Origin: CAVVNC01 sp963750015
GTDB lineage: Bacteria; Desulfobacterota; Syntrophorhabdia; Syntrophorhabdales; WCHB1-27
Length of the DNA stretch: 64,000 bases
Reading direction: 5' to 3'
Assembly: GCA_963750015.1 (NCBI GenBank)
Contig: CAVVPU010000134.1
Location: 1-64,000, forward strand
In this document: one piece after another, positions 15,633 through 25,118 of the stretch
How the letters are laid out: every line of letters begins with the position of its first letter
Position numbering within the stretch: the first letter of the stretch is position 1
Translations under genes and position numbers: made by a program
The notes under the pieces: model-generated
Seen by the model: the letters and a program-made list of their open reading frames with translations, nothing else
The model's database searches: none
Told to the model about the DNA's origin: nothing

Positions 15633-17467
15633 GCGTCTTCTACCCGTGAGATTCGTTCAAGCGCCACCTGGGCGGCCGTCTTCAAGTCTTGGTCGGCGCT
15701 TTTTGTGTATGGCCGTATCTGAGCGACTGCCCCCTTGTCCTTCAACTCGGAAAGTGCCTTCAAGGCAGCTATCTTTATCAGATTGTCTTTTTCCTTCAAT
15801 GCGCCCAGAAAGACTGAGAGCAGGGAGTGGTCGGCAAAAGCGCCGAGGGCAACCAGGGCGTAATACTTTGTCCAGAGCAGCTGAAGGGGATCGAGGGCAA
15901 TGTCGAGTAGAAGCTGTCTGAACGCAGTCAGCTTCCTCTCACCGATCACTTTAAGCACTTCGTTCGGGATCTGCACGCCCGTCAATACAACGCGGAATAG
16001 TTCGAGATACTTTTCGTTGTCGACGAGGTTACCTACTACGCGGGTCGCCGACTGACGGATTCTCTCATCCGGGTCGCTTATCAGCATACGGAGAAAAGGG
16101 AAATTCGTCTCGGCGTCCAGGTGGGCCGTGACGGAAAGGTAAACCTTTTTGTCCTCCGAGCTGCCTTCCTTGATAAAGCCCTCTATGGCGGTCAAAGCCA
16201 TGGGCAAATCGAGGCGCAACAGCGCGAGGAGGGCTTTGATCCTCACGTCGGTGAAACCATTTCTTGCCATGAGAAGGATATCAGGCGACAATTCGGTAAG
16301 GGCAAGGGTCCCCGCGACCGCAACTGCGTCTGCCTGGACGTGGCCGTCCTCGTCGTTCATCGCCACGCGGATCACCCGGTACCCATCCCCGGGCAAGACC
16401 CTGCTGAGTTGCTTCATTATCTCCCTCTTCGTATCGAGGGGTGACGAGCAGAAGGTTTTAAGAAGAAGTTCCTCTTCGATGGGGCGACCCACGGCCGCGC
16501 AGGCCCTCACGAGGGGTATCACATACTCCTCTATGGAAAGGTATTGTTCCAAGTCGGGGATCCATACCTCTTCCAGCTCTATAAGAAGCTCCAGGACCCT
16601 TCCATAACTGTCCCCTTCGGGGTCCATATCTTTTAGAATGTCGAGCATGGCCCGGGCAGAATCCCGGTGCTTAAAGAACACGAGGAATTCCGCGACCTGG
16701 ACGGACTTCTTCTTGTCGACCTCCAGAAAGTTCAGAAGATGCTGCAGCACATCGTTCCCCATTTTCTTCACGAGTCGCCGGAAGACCTCCTTGTCCCCCT
16801 GCTCGATGAGCACCTTCACGAAGATATCTTTCTTCTCCTTTTTCAGGCGATCGATGAAATCGATTATCTCCTCTATGGTCCCGCTTTCACGAAATGATAT
16901 GAGCACTTCACAGGCGGCAAGGGACAATTCCTCTTCCCGGTTCCGAAATACATCGAGAAGAGCAGAAATCGCCTTTTTGTTTCCTATTTTGGCGAGGCTG
17001 TAGATTGCAGAGAAGGCTACCCATTCCTCCTGCTCCAGAACTTCGAGCAGCACATTGACCGCCCTTTCGTCGTCGAATCCCCCGAGAGCCGCGACGGCGG
17101 CATTCTTCACGTTCTCGTTGTCGTCATAGATCCGTTCGATGAGATACGGCAGAGACTCGGGAGCCTTCAGGGAGCTGAGCACTTCGCATCCGTAGACCCT
17201 TATGTCTTCGTTCTCGTGATAGAGGAGCTGGATAACCGCCTCGATGCAGCAATGACCTATTTTCCGCAGGATGTCGAGGACGTCCATGCGCAAGGACGTA
17301 TTCTTTTCGTCCAGGAGCCCTACGACCTGCTCGACCACGGTCTTACTGGGCGCTGATATTATCTGCTCGATTATCTTCGCCCGTGTAAAATCATCCGACT
17401 CGCGGAGTGCGGCGACCAGTTTATGTCGTGTCTTCCTCTTCGTTCTTGTATTCTCAGCTTCTTCCAT
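15626..17467 (-). CDS. HEAT-repeat protein in the chemotaxis cluster
   Basis: 613-residue protein made almost wholly of HEAT/PBS-lyase-like helical repeats, for example RKIGHCCIEAVIQLLYHENE, NAAVAALGGFDDERAVNVL and SLAKIGNKKAISALLDVF. No enzymatic motif, signal or membrane segment is seen. Located between cheB and cheR, overlapping cheR by 7 bases. HEAT proteins serve as protein-binding scaffolds; a role in receptor-array or adaptation-enzyme organisation is inference from position. Confidence 0.85.
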   Translation of the reverse strand: MEEAENTRTKRKTRHKLVAALRESDDFTRAKIIEQIISAPSKTVVEQVVGLLDEKNTSLRMDVLDILRKIGHCCIEAVIQLLYHENEDIRVYGCEVLSSLKAPESLPYLIERIYDDNENVKNAAVAALGGFDDERAVNVLLEVLEQEEWVAFSAIYSLAKIGNKKAISALLDVFRNREEELSLAACEVLISFRESGTIEEIIDFIDRLKKEKKDIFVKVLIEQGDKEVFRRLVKKMGNDVLQHLLNFLEVDKKKSVQVAEFLVFFKHRDSARAMLDILKDMDPEGDSYGRVLELLIELEEVWIPDLEQYLSIEEYVIPLVRACAAVGRPIEEELLLKTFCSSPLDTKREIMKQLSRVLPGDGYRVIRVAMNDEDGHVQADAVAVAGTLALTELSPDILLMARNGFTDVRIKALLALLRLDLPMALTAIEGFIKEGSSEDKKVYLSVTAHLDAETNFPFLRMLISDPDERIRQSATRVVGNLVDNEKYLELFRVVLTGVQIPNEVLKVIGERKLTAFRQLLLDIALDPLQLLWTKYYALVALGAFADHSLLSVFLGALKEKDNLIKIAALKALSELKDKGAVAQIRPYTKSADQDLKTAAQVALERISRVEDAC

Positions 17468-17479
17468 CTTTTTGAGCCC

Positions 17480-18502
17480 TTATAGTATCTTCACTATCTC
17501 TTCCGGTATGCGCTCAGCCGGAAGGACCGCGTCGGCGAGGTGCGCGTTTACCACTGCCTTCGGCATGCCATAGACCACACACGTTTCTTCGTTCTGGGCT
17601 ATCACGTACCCACCCTTGGATTTCAACTCGGTCATACCAATGAGCCCGTCATTCCCCATGCCGGTCAGTATGAGCCCCACAGACCTTGATTCAAAAGCGG
17701 AAGCCGTAGAACTCATGAGCAGATCCACCGAGGGTCGATAGATATACTTATCGTCCTTAATGAATTCGACCGTCATGTGCCCTCGACCTTTCCTTACGGC
17801 AAGATGAGTGTCACCCGGTGCTATAAGGACCACTCCTGCCTGTAAGGGTTCCTTGTCTTCCGCCTCCTTCACGGTCACTTTCGATATCTTATCGAGTCTC
17901 TCCGAAAAAGACTGTGTGAAGAGCCTCGGCATATGTTGAGCAACCACTATCGGCACAGGAAATTCTTTTGGCAGGTGAGAGAGGATGTACTGAAGAACGG
18001 GAGGTCCACCGGTCGAGGCACCGATTGAAACTATTTCCCGCTTCACGGTGGAACGAGGATGAATCGCGACAGGCCTCTCCTGTGGCTTCAAGCCCCTCAG
18101 GAGCAGCCTCACCTTGTTCTTTGCGACATCCTTTATTTTAGTGATCAATTCCTGCTGTTTGTCGGCAAGCAAGGAATTTGAGAAGTCTTTTGTCACGAAA
18201 TCGCAGGCCCCCAGCGCGAGGGCGTCCATCGTAATGTCCGCGTGGTCTCGCGTCAGGGTGCTCATCATTATCACGGGAATAGGGTTGTTCGCCATGATAT
18301 GCTTCAGGGCTTCTATACCGTCCATAACAGGCATCTCGATGTCAAGGGTCATCACGTCCGGTTTCAGGCTTTCGGCTTGCTCGATCGCCTCTCGGCCGTT
18401 TGCCGCCGTACCGATAACCTGTATGGCCGGATCCGCCTCCAATATCCTTGAGACGATCTTCGTCAATACCCGGGAGTCGTCGACCACGAGAACCTTTATC
18501 AT
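17480..18502 (-). CDS. cheB: Chemotaxis methylesterase CheB
   Basis: Receiver domain (MIKVLVVDDSRVLTKIV; phospho-Asp in MTLDIEMPVMDG) joined to a methylesterase domain with the catalytic Ser in SIGASTGGPPVLQYIL, His in VVAQHMPRLF and Asp in GMGNDGLIG. It removes methyl groups from chemoreceptors in adaptation. 340 residues. Start overlaps the HDOD gene by 4 bases. Confidence 0.96.
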   Translation of the reverse strand: MIKVLVVDDSRVLTKIVSRILEADPAIQVIGTAANGREAIEQAESLKPDVMTLDIEMPVMDGIEALKHIMANNPIPVIMMSTLTRDHADITMDALALGACDFVTKDFSNSLLADKQQELITKIKDVAKNKVRLLLRGLKPQERPVAIHPRSTVKREIVSIGASTGGPPVLQYILSHLPKEFPVPIVVAQHMPRLFTQSFSERLDKISKVTVKEAEDKEPLQAGVVLIAPGDTHLAVRKGRGHMTVEFIKDDKYIYRPSVDLLMSSTASAFESRSVGLILTGMGNDGLIGMTELKSKGGYVIAQNEETCVVYGMPKAVVNAHLADAVLPAERIPEEIVKIL

Positions 18503-19365
18503 GCTTCTCCCTTTCCGGTCTCTGCAGGGGTACCGATCCTTCTCAGCTGATCGTAGGCGTTCTCAAAAAGTTCCACATGGGCCTTCAGCAGGTATCTGGC
18601 GGGCATCTCCATTTGCAGCATATTCCGCTGCTTTTCGAAGAATGATTGAAAATCGACCAGGTCATTTTCGAAATCGATCTGTTTTGCGAGGCAGTTGGCG
18701 AGCCACGTAATGTAAGGGCTCTCCTTCTCCTCAATCTTTTCGGGGCTATGATGAAGTCTCACGCTCTCAACGATGTCTTGTGGTATGTCCCACCCCTCGA
18801 GTAGAAGGGCGCCTATGTGCGCATGGTCTACTGAGAAGACCTTTCTTTCCGCCTCGAGCCTCGACAGCCCGTCATTTTCCATAAGGGCGCCTATCTGCCC
18901 CGACTCCTCTTTGAAATACTGGTAGATGACGATAAACCCGATATCGTGCAGCACACCGCTGACATAGACCGTATCCTGATTCCCCATATCGAATATGGAA
19001 CTGACGGTCCTGGCAAGAATGCCGCAGGAGAGGGAATGACGCATGAAACCTTTACGGTCGAACAGAGAGTCGCCTCCGATCATAGACAGGAAGGGCATCT
19101 GCAGGACGATCGAAGAGAGCCCGGTATACCCTATCGCCGCAACCGCCTGTTCGACGGTCCCTATGGCCCGGAAATTCCTTCTGCCGAAATAGGCGCTGTT
19201 CGCGACCTTCAGGACCTCACCCGTCAAGGACGGGTCCATGTGACGCACCAGGTCCGATGCCGAACTTTTCGGGTCGGACAGGATGCCCATGATCTCCCCT
19301 ACCATAGCGGGAAAGGTTGGAAGGAATTCGATCAGTTTCAGTCTGTCTGTGATGTGAGCAATCAT
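18499..19365 (-). CDS. HDOD domain protein
   Basis: 288 residues. The core LPTFPAMVGEIMGILSDPKS, VLKVANSAYFGRRNF and VYVSGVLHDIGFIVIYQYF is a HDOD domain, a relative of HD phosphohydrolases that usually lacks catalysis. Such proteins are common in signalling clusters and act in flagellar or c-di-GMP-linked regulation in some species. Position between fliA and cheB suggests a signalling role, with no target visible. Confidence 0.88.
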   Translation of the reverse strand: MIAHITDRLKLIEFLPTFPAMVGEIMGILSDPKSSASDLVRHMDPSLTGEVLKVANSAYFGRRNFRAIGTVEQAVAAIGYTGLSSIVLQMPFLSMIGGDSLFDRKGFMRHSLSCGILARTVSSIFDMGNQDTVYVSGVLHDIGFIVIYQYFKEESGQIGALMENDGLSRLEAERKVFSVDHAHIGALLLEGWDIPQDIVESVRLHHSPEKIEEKESPYITWLANCLAKQIDFENDLVDFQSFFEKQRNMLQMEMPARYLLKAHVELFENAYDQLRRIGTPAETGKGEA

Positions 19366-19405
19366 CCTTACCTTTCAGTGTTATCGGTCCTCAAAAACAT
19401 AAACT

Positions 19406-20146
19406 TTAGGGTTTGAAGTGTCGCTGCATTGAGGGCCTCAAACTCACGATCGCCTGGGCATGAATCTGGCAGACACGCGCCTCCGTCACCCCTAGTGTTT
19501 TGGCTATTTCCTTCATATTCATGTCCTCGTGATAGTATAGGCTCAGCACTATCCTCTGTTTCTCCGGCAGCTTTTCCATCTCTTCAGCGAGTATTCTCTC
19601 CAACTCGTAAAATTCCGCATATTTCTCCGGATTCTCATCATCATCGAGCACGTAACCTATGATCTTGTCACGGCTCTCTCCGGAATTCTCGCTCATATCC
19701 TCTATGCTCACGACCGAAAGGTTCCCGCAACTTCTGAGCATCGAAAGATATTCGCCGAGGTCCATGTTGAGGGCTTCGGCTATCTCCTCTTCCTCGGGGT
19801 ACCTGCCCAGCTCATGCTCGAGTTTCCTCATCACTTCCTGAATTCTCTTTGCCTTGGCCCTCGCACTCCTCGGGAACCAATCGCGACATCTCAATTCGTC
19901 GATCATGGCCCCTCGTATCCTGAGATAGGCAAAGGTATTCAGCTTAGCTCCTCTGGTGGAGTCGTATTTCTCCATAACCTCCAGAAGTCCGATAATTCCC
20001 GCTGAAATCAGGTCGTCTATGAGATTCTCATTCTCAAAGCCCCGGGCAACCTTATAGGCCAGGTGCTTGATGACGGGCAGGAATTCTTCTACGGTCTTTT
20101 CCCTTGCTGATTTGTCGAGTTTTTTATAGGCGTTATTCAGCATCAT
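19406..20146 (-). CDS. fliA: Flagellar sigma factor FliA (sigma-28)
   Basis: Directs RNA polymerase to late flagellar promoters. Region 2 (LIDDLISAGIIGLLEVMEKY, then LNTFAYLRIRGAMIDELR), region 3 (RYPEEEEIAEAL) and region 4 (LPEKQRIVLSLYYHEDMNMK, with the helix-turn-helix IAKTLGVTEARVCQIHAQA) are all present. 246 residues, normal. It overlaps flhG by 4 bases. FlgM is encoded at 6581-6892. Confidence 0.96.
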   Translation of the reverse strand: MMLNNAYKKLDKSAREKTVEEFLPVIKHLAYKVARGFENENLIDDLISAGIIGLLEVMEKYDSTRGAKLNTFAYLRIRGAMIDELRCRDWFPRSARAKAKRIQEVMRKLEHELGRYPEEEEIAEALNMDLGEYLSMLRSCGNLSVVSIEDMSENSGESRDKIIGYVLDDDENPEKYAEFYELERILAEEMEKLPEKQRIVLSLYYHEDMNMKEIAKTLGVTEARVCQIHAQAIVSLRPSMQRHFKP

Positions 20147-20913
20147 ATTACCAATCTATCGCATATTTTTGAGAGGGCTTTAGTCGCAGACGTATCGGGA
20201 AAGTGCTCGGCCCACAGCTTTTGTCTCTTCGTTGCAGCGCTTATATTACTGTCCGCCGGGATGTAACCGGCGAAGTTAAGATAGACGTCAAGAAAGCGAT
20301 CGGTCACCATGACTATTTTCGAGAATATTTCGAGCCCTTCTTTTTCGTCCTTTACCACGTTCGCTATGACGTTGAAGTTCTTCTGACCCGTCTTCTTGCG
20401 CAGGGCCTTTATGACTGCGTAAGAGTCGGTCAGACTCGCGGGGTCCGGGGTGATGACGATAAACACGTCCTCACTGATCGCGTTGAAATAGACCACGTTG
20501 GAAGAAAGCCCCGCAGACGTATCGACGATGAGAAAATCGTAATCGGGGAGTTCCCTGAAGGAGGAGAGAAGTATTTGACGCTCCTCGATGCTGAGGTTGG
20601 AGAATTCTGCGACTCCTGAAGTCGCGGGTATAATCTTTATTCCGAAGGGTCCTTCGATAACCACGTCCGTTATGCACTTCTTCCCTTCGATCAGATCCCG
20701 GACGTTGAATTTGGGCACCACTCCGAACATGATGTCGATATTGCCCAGGGAGAGGTCAGCGTCGAATATGTAGGTTTGCTCACCTCTACTGCTCAATATG
20801 TACGCCATGTTGGAGACAATGGAGGATTTGCCGACCCCTCCCTTGCCGCTGGTGACTGCTATGATCCTTCTCTTCCCCGCCATTGATTTCGCCTCAGACA
20901 GTGATTGATTCAC
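20143..20913 (-). CDS. flhG: MinD-like ATPase FlhG (FleN), flagellar number regulator
   Basis: ParA/MinD family ATPase that limits flagellar number and modulates sigma-54 flagellar activators. Deviant Walker A SGKGGVGKSS at residues 22-31, DADLSLGNIDIMFG and DFLIVDTSAG are visible. GTG at 20913 has GAGGTG upstream; ATG at 20883 also has a ribosome site. In most genomes it follows flhF, but here it directly follows flhA (33 bases) and no flhF is present. Confidence 0.93.
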   Translation of the reverse strand: MNQSLSEAKSMAGKRRIIAVTSGKGGVGKSSIVSNMAYILSSRGEQTYIFDADLSLGNIDIMFGVVPKFNVRDLIEGKKCITDVVIEGPFGIKIIPATSGVAEFSNLSIEERQILLSSFRELPDYDFLIVDTSAGLSSNVVYFNAISEDVFIVITPDPASLTDSYAVIKALRKKTGQKNFNVIANVVKDEKEGLEIFSKIVMVTDRFLDVYLNFAGYIPADSNISAATKRQKLWAEHFPDTSATKALSKICDRLVI

Positions 20914-20946
20914 CCTTGCACCTCAACCTTAAATTGACCGACCGCT

Positions 20947-23004
20947 TTATTCGCCATCTATTTTCACCATACCCACTGACTGTATCTTTATTTGAGGAGG
21001 TATCTCGTTATGGGAGATAACCGTAAGACCCTGAATATATCTCTCGAGAAACTTCCTCAGCTTTCCTCTTATCACAGGGTGTACAAGCAACACCGGTTGA
21101 AGATTCCTGACCGTTACTCTTTTTGCCTCTTCCCCTATCTTCTCTATCAACCGTTGACTCGTCGGGAGGTCCAGGGCAAGAAAACTGCCCTGTTCCGAGG
21201 TCTGGAGGCTTCCGATCACCTTCTCTTCAAGGGACTTCTCCAGAAGAAGTATGTTGAGTATGCCGTCGACCAGATAGGGTTTCAGGATACTCCGGGCCAT
21301 CCTCTGCCTGACATATTCGGTTATCACGTCAGGGTCCTTGATGGAAGAAGAACAATCGGCGATGGCCTCGAGTATGGTGACGAGGTCCCTTATCGAAACC
21401 TGCTCTCTCAACAGGTTCTGAAGGACCTTTTGCACAGAGCCCATGTTGATCTGGTTCTGAGTAATCTCCTCGATGACCTTCTGGTGGACCGAAGCTATGG
21501 AATCGATAAGCTTTTGCGTTTCCCTTCTTGTGAGAAGCTCATGGGCATTGTTCCGCACGATTTCAGTCAAGTGAGTGGCAATGATCGTGGGGTGGTCGAC
21601 GATTGTGATGCCCTGAGCCACATACTTTTCCCGGCTTGAGTCCTTAACCCAGTATGCTTCAAGATTGAAGACCGGTTCGCGCGTGGGTATGCTGTCGGCC
21701 GGCTTTTCGTTTCCATCGGGGCTCATGGCAAGAACGTGACCCAACATAAGCTCTCCCCTACCCACTTCTATACCTTTGAGTTGAATTACATACTCTCCTG
21801 CCTTCAATTGGAGGTTATCCTTGAGCTTCATGGGAGGCACGACTATCCCAAGGTCCCCGGCGACCTGTTTCCGTATGGCCCTTATTTTATCAAGCAGTTC
21901 TCCCCCTTGTTCGGCATCAACTATAGGAATAAGGGCATAGCCGATCTCAAGCTCGAGGATCTCGAGGGGCTGGACCACTTCTTCTTTGCTCTTTTCCTGC
22001 TCGTGCGGCTTTTCTATAGGAAGCGCCTCTTCCTTCTTTGCCTTGTAGACAAGGTAGCTTGCGGCAAAGGTCATGGATGAGAGGACCATGAACGGCATGA
22101 GAGGCATGCCGGGCACGAGCCCTATGCCCATTATGATAATGGAGGCGAGCATGACCGCTTTTGGCTGCGTAAGCACCTGGTTAACGACGTCCTTCCCCAG
22201 GTTCGAGGTGCTCGCGGCACGGGTGACTATGATACCTGCCGCCGTGGAGGTGATCAGCGCCGGTATCTGGCTGACGAGACCTTCACCGATGGTAAGAATG
22301 GTGTATACACCCAACGCCTCGCTGAGAGGCATGCCTTTTTGGAGTACGCCTATGGCGAGGCCACCCAGAATGTTCACGAAGACGATGATAATGCCTGCTA
22401 TGGCGTCCCCTCTTACAAACTTGCTGGCGCCGTCCATCGACCCATAGAAGTCTGCTTCTATCTCTATGGACTCTCTGCGCTTTCGCGCGGTCGCGTCGTC
22501 GATCAAACCAGCATTGAGGTCTGCGTCGATGCTCATCTGTTTGCCGGGCATGGCGTCGAGGGTAAACCTGGCAGCTACTTCAGCGACCCTGCCTGCGCCT
22601 TTGGTGATGACCACAAAGTTGATGATGATGAGGATGAGAAACACGACAACGCCGACAACATAGTTCCCGCCGACGATGAAAGTGCCGAAGGCCTTGATCA
22701 ACCTGCCTGCCGCCTGGGATCCCTCATCTCCGTGAAGCAGGATGAGACGGGTGGAAGCTATGTTAAGAGAAAGCCTGAAAAGGGTCGTAATGAGAAGCAC
22801 TGAAGGAAACACGGAAAAATCCAGGGGCCTCTGTATGTACATGCCTATGAAAAGAATCAAGAGGGAGATGGAGATGCTCACCGTAAGAAACAGGTCGGCA
22901 AGGATCGGGCTCAAGGGCATGATCATGATCAGTATGACAAAGACGACGCTGAGGGCTACGACTACATCGCCCTTCTCGCGAAGCTCTGCGAGAACCCTTT
23001 CCAT
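20947..23004 (-). CDS. flhA: Flagellar export gate protein FlhA
   Basis: Major export-gate component. About eight membrane segments occupy residues 18-310, with the FHIPEP-type loop DADLNAGLIDDATARKRRES between them, followed by a cytoplasmic domain that docks chaperone-substrate complexes. 685 residues, normal. Its start overlaps the flhB stop codon by one base. Confidence 0.97.
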   Translation of the reverse strand: MERVLAELREKGDVVVALSVVFVILIMIMPLSPILADLFLTVSISISLLILFIGMYIQRPLDFSVFPSVLLITTLFRLSLNIASTRLILLHGDEGSQAAGRLIKAFGTFIVGGNYVVGVVVFLILIIINFVVITKGAGRVAEVAARFTLDAMPGKQMSIDADLNAGLIDDATARKRRESIEIEADFYGSMDGASKFVRGDAIAGIIIVFVNILGGLAIGVLQKGMPLSEALGVYTILTIGEGLVSQIPALITSTAAGIIVTRAASTSNLGKDVVNQVLTQPKAVMLASIIIMGIGLVPGMPLMPFMVLSSMTFAASYLVYKAKKEEALPIEKPHEQEKSKEEVVQPLEILELEIGYALIPIVDAEQGGELLDKIRAIRKQVAGDLGIVVPPMKLKDNLQLKAGEYVIQLKGIEVGRGELMLGHVLAMSPDGNEKPADSIPTREPVFNLEAYWVKDSSREKYVAQGITIVDHPTIIATHLTEIVRNNAHELLTRRETQKLIDSIASVHQKVIEEITQNQINMGSVQKVLQNLLREQVSIRDLVTILEAIADCSSSIKDPDVITEYVRQRMARSILKPYLVDGILNILLLEKSLEEKVIGSLQTSEQGSFLALDLPTSQRLIEKIGEEAKRVTVRNLQPVLLVHPVIRGKLRKFLERYIQGLTVISHNEIPPQIKIQSVGMVKIDGE

Positions 23005-24068
23005 TACAGTTTCACCCTGCTCCTTCTCTTGTAAACCTGAGCCAACAGCTCAGCGACGATCACGTAGAAGTTTTCCGGTATATACTCACCCACCTTTACC
23101 GCATCGAAGAGGGCCCTGGCTACCGGTTTGTTCTCTACTATTGAGACCCCGTGCAACCTGGCCATCTCCTTTATCTTTTCTGCTATGAAGCCCGCTCCTT
23201 TGGCCACTATCTTGGGGGCAGGCATATTCCCCGCCACATACTTGATGGCCACGGCATACGTGGTGGGGTTCGTGACAACCACATCTGCCTTCTTCACATC
23301 CTCCATCATCCTTCGCCGCGCCATGCCCCTCTGGAGGCTCCTTATCCTTGACTTGATAAGAGGATTACCGTCCCGCTCCTTAGCCTCTTCCTTCACCTCC
23401 TGCTGCGTCATCATGAGGTCTTTCTTCTGTTGCCATCGTTGCCTCAGGTAATCGAGACCGGCAATGAAGAGAAACATCGTCCCGACCTTGACGGCGAGGC
23501 TGAAGCATTCTCGTGCAATGAAAAGAACCACGGAGGCGGCGTCCTGGTCGGCGAGGGCAAGTATGACGGGCAGTTCTTTCATGATGAGTGAATAAAGAAT
23601 GTAGCCAAGAACGGTTATCTTGACGAGGGCCTTGATGAGCTCGAAAAGGGATTTCTTCGAAAGCATCCTCTTAATCCCGTTCGCCGGATTGAGGGCGTCC
23701 AGTTTCGGGGCCATCGCCTCGAAGCTCCACATGAAGCCCGTCTGCACAAAAGACGAGAAGACTCCGAGAACGATGAGCAAACCAAAGATAGGCGCTACCA
23801 TGACGAGAAACTCGCGTACCCCGACGGCAAGAATCGGCTGCACGCTCGAGGAGGTCAGCTCGAGGTTGAGGTTCAGGATATAGTTCGTGTAAACGCCGAA
23901 CATCGCGCTGAAGCCCTTGGATATGGAATAGTAGAGAAATATGGACAGAAAAAGGATGATGAAACAGGAGGCAAGCTCAGGAGACTGGGCTACCTGGCCC
24001 TTCTTCCGGGCATCTTCGAGCCGCTTATCGGTGGGCTGTTCGGTTTTTTCCTGAAAACTGTCAGCCAT
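23004..24068 (-). CDS. flhB: Export specificity switch protein FlhB, with NPTT motif
   Basis: Export-gate protein whose cytoplasmic domain normally cleaves itself between Asn and Pro of NPTH to switch from hook to filament export. N-terminal EKTEQPTDKRLEDARKKGQV and four membrane segments are typical; 354 residues. The cleavage motif reads NPTT (residues 267-270, in TNPTTYAVAIKY), so the usual His is replaced by Thr. Asn and Pro are kept, so cleavage may still happen. Confidence 0.96.
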   Translation of the reverse strand: MADSFQEKTEQPTDKRLEDARKKGQVAQSPELASCFIILFLSIFLYYSISKGFSAMFGVYTNYILNLNLELTSSSVQPILAVGVREFLVMVAPIFGLLIVLGVFSSFVQTGFMWSFEAMAPKLDALNPANGIKRMLSKKSLFELIKALVKITVLGYILYSLIMKELPVILALADQDAASVVLFIARECFSLAVKVGTMFLFIAGLDYLRQRWQQKKDLMMTQQEVKEEAKERDGNPLIKSRIRSLQRGMARRRMMEDVKKADVVVTNPTTYAVAIKYVAGNMPAPKIVAKGAGFIAEKIKEMARLHGVSIVENKPVARALFDAVKVGEYIPENFYVIVAELLAQVYKRRSRVKL

Positions 24069-24071
24069 CCC

Positions 24072-24836
24072 TCACCCCATGAACCGAATGATTCTCAAAA
24101 TGTCCGTATCCATGCCCCTGAAGACCCCGGCAATTACGGGGACTATCAGATTCAGCGAGATCGCAAGCATGGAAACAGTGACGAGGATCTTTATGGAAGC
24201 TCCTTCGACGAGCACGTTTACCTGGGGAATCATCCGGGCGAGCATTCCCAGCCCGAGATCGACGAGAAACAGAGTTACCACTACCGGCGCGAGGATCTTC
24301 AGGCTCGCGGCAAAGAGTTGCCCCGTTGCCCCGACAAGGAATTGGACGAGCTCCGGCTTGATCGCTACGGCTCCCGGCGGTACTTCTTTCAAGGTGACGG
24401 CAAGGGCTTTGAGAACCGCGTGGTGACCGTCGATCCCTAAAAAGATCATGGTGGTAAGCATACCTTGGAATTGTTCGAGAACAGTCCCGGCGGTCCCCAA
24501 GGCGGGATCCATGGTACGCGCAAAGGAGAGTCCCGACTGCATGGAGACCAGTTGGGCCCCGGCATTCACGATGGCAAAGAGCAGCATGACGAAGAACCCT
24601 ATGGCGAGCCCTATGAGGACCTCTTTCCCGATAAAAAGAAGAAGAAGATAAGGGTCCCCGTGAAGATCCGGCGCCGAGACGGACTGATAGAGCAGAAAGG
24701 CAATGACGAGGGACAGGGCGGCCTTGTAGCCCGCCGCAATGGTTCTCGACTGAAAGATAGGAAGAAGCCAGAGCATGGAAAGGGTCCTGAAGAAGACAAA
24801 AAGCAGCTTCTCAACCTCGAGATTGATGTTTATCAA
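24072..24836 (-). CDS. fliR: Flagellar export protein FliR
   Basis: Inner-membrane core of the export gate. 254 residues with six hydrophobic segments; PIFQSRTIAAGYKAALSLVI and LLFAIVNAGAQLVSMQSGLS match FliR. Between fliQ (4-base gap) and flhB. Confidence 0.95.
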   Translation of the reverse strand: MININLEVEKLLFVFFRTLSMLWLLPIFQSRTIAAGYKAALSLVIAFLLYQSVSAPDLHGDPYLLLLFIGKEVLIGLAIGFFVMLLFAIVNAGAQLVSMQSGLSFARTMDPALGTAGTVLEQFQGMLTTMIFLGIDGHHAVLKALAVTLKEVPPGAVAIKPELVQFLVGATGQLFAASLKILAPVVVTLFLVDLGLGMLARMIPQVNVLVEGASIKILVTVSMLAISLNLIVPVIAGVFRGMDTDILRIIRFMG

Positions 24837-24840
24837 ATCC

Positions 24841-25110
24841 TCACCTCACATAGACCGGAATATTGGAGATGATGGATATGGTGAAGGTCATAAGCACATT
24901 GATTATCCAGGGAGAAAGAACCATGAGACAAGCAACGATGACCAACATCTTGGGGACGAAGGTGAGGCTCATCTCGTGAATCTGGGTAGCGGCCTGGAAA
25001 ATGCTTACGAGCAGGCCCACGACGATTGCGCAAATGAGCATGGGGGCAGACACCAGAAGTGCCGTTTTCAAACAGTCCCTGAATATTTGAAGCACGAGGT
25101 CTTGGCTCAT
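24841..25110 (-). CDS. fliQ: Flagellar export protein FliQ
   Basis: 89 residues with two membrane segments (LLVSAPMLICAIVVGLLVSI and a second near the C-terminus) and the FliQ core FQAATQIHEMSLTFVPK. Follows fliP by 8 bases. Confidence 0.95.
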   Translation of the reverse strand: MSQDLVLQIFRDCLKTALLVSAPMLICAIVVGLLVSIFQAATQIHEMSLTFVPKMLVIVACLMVLSPWIINVLMTFTISIISNIPVYVR

Positions 25111-25118
25111 CTTCTCCC

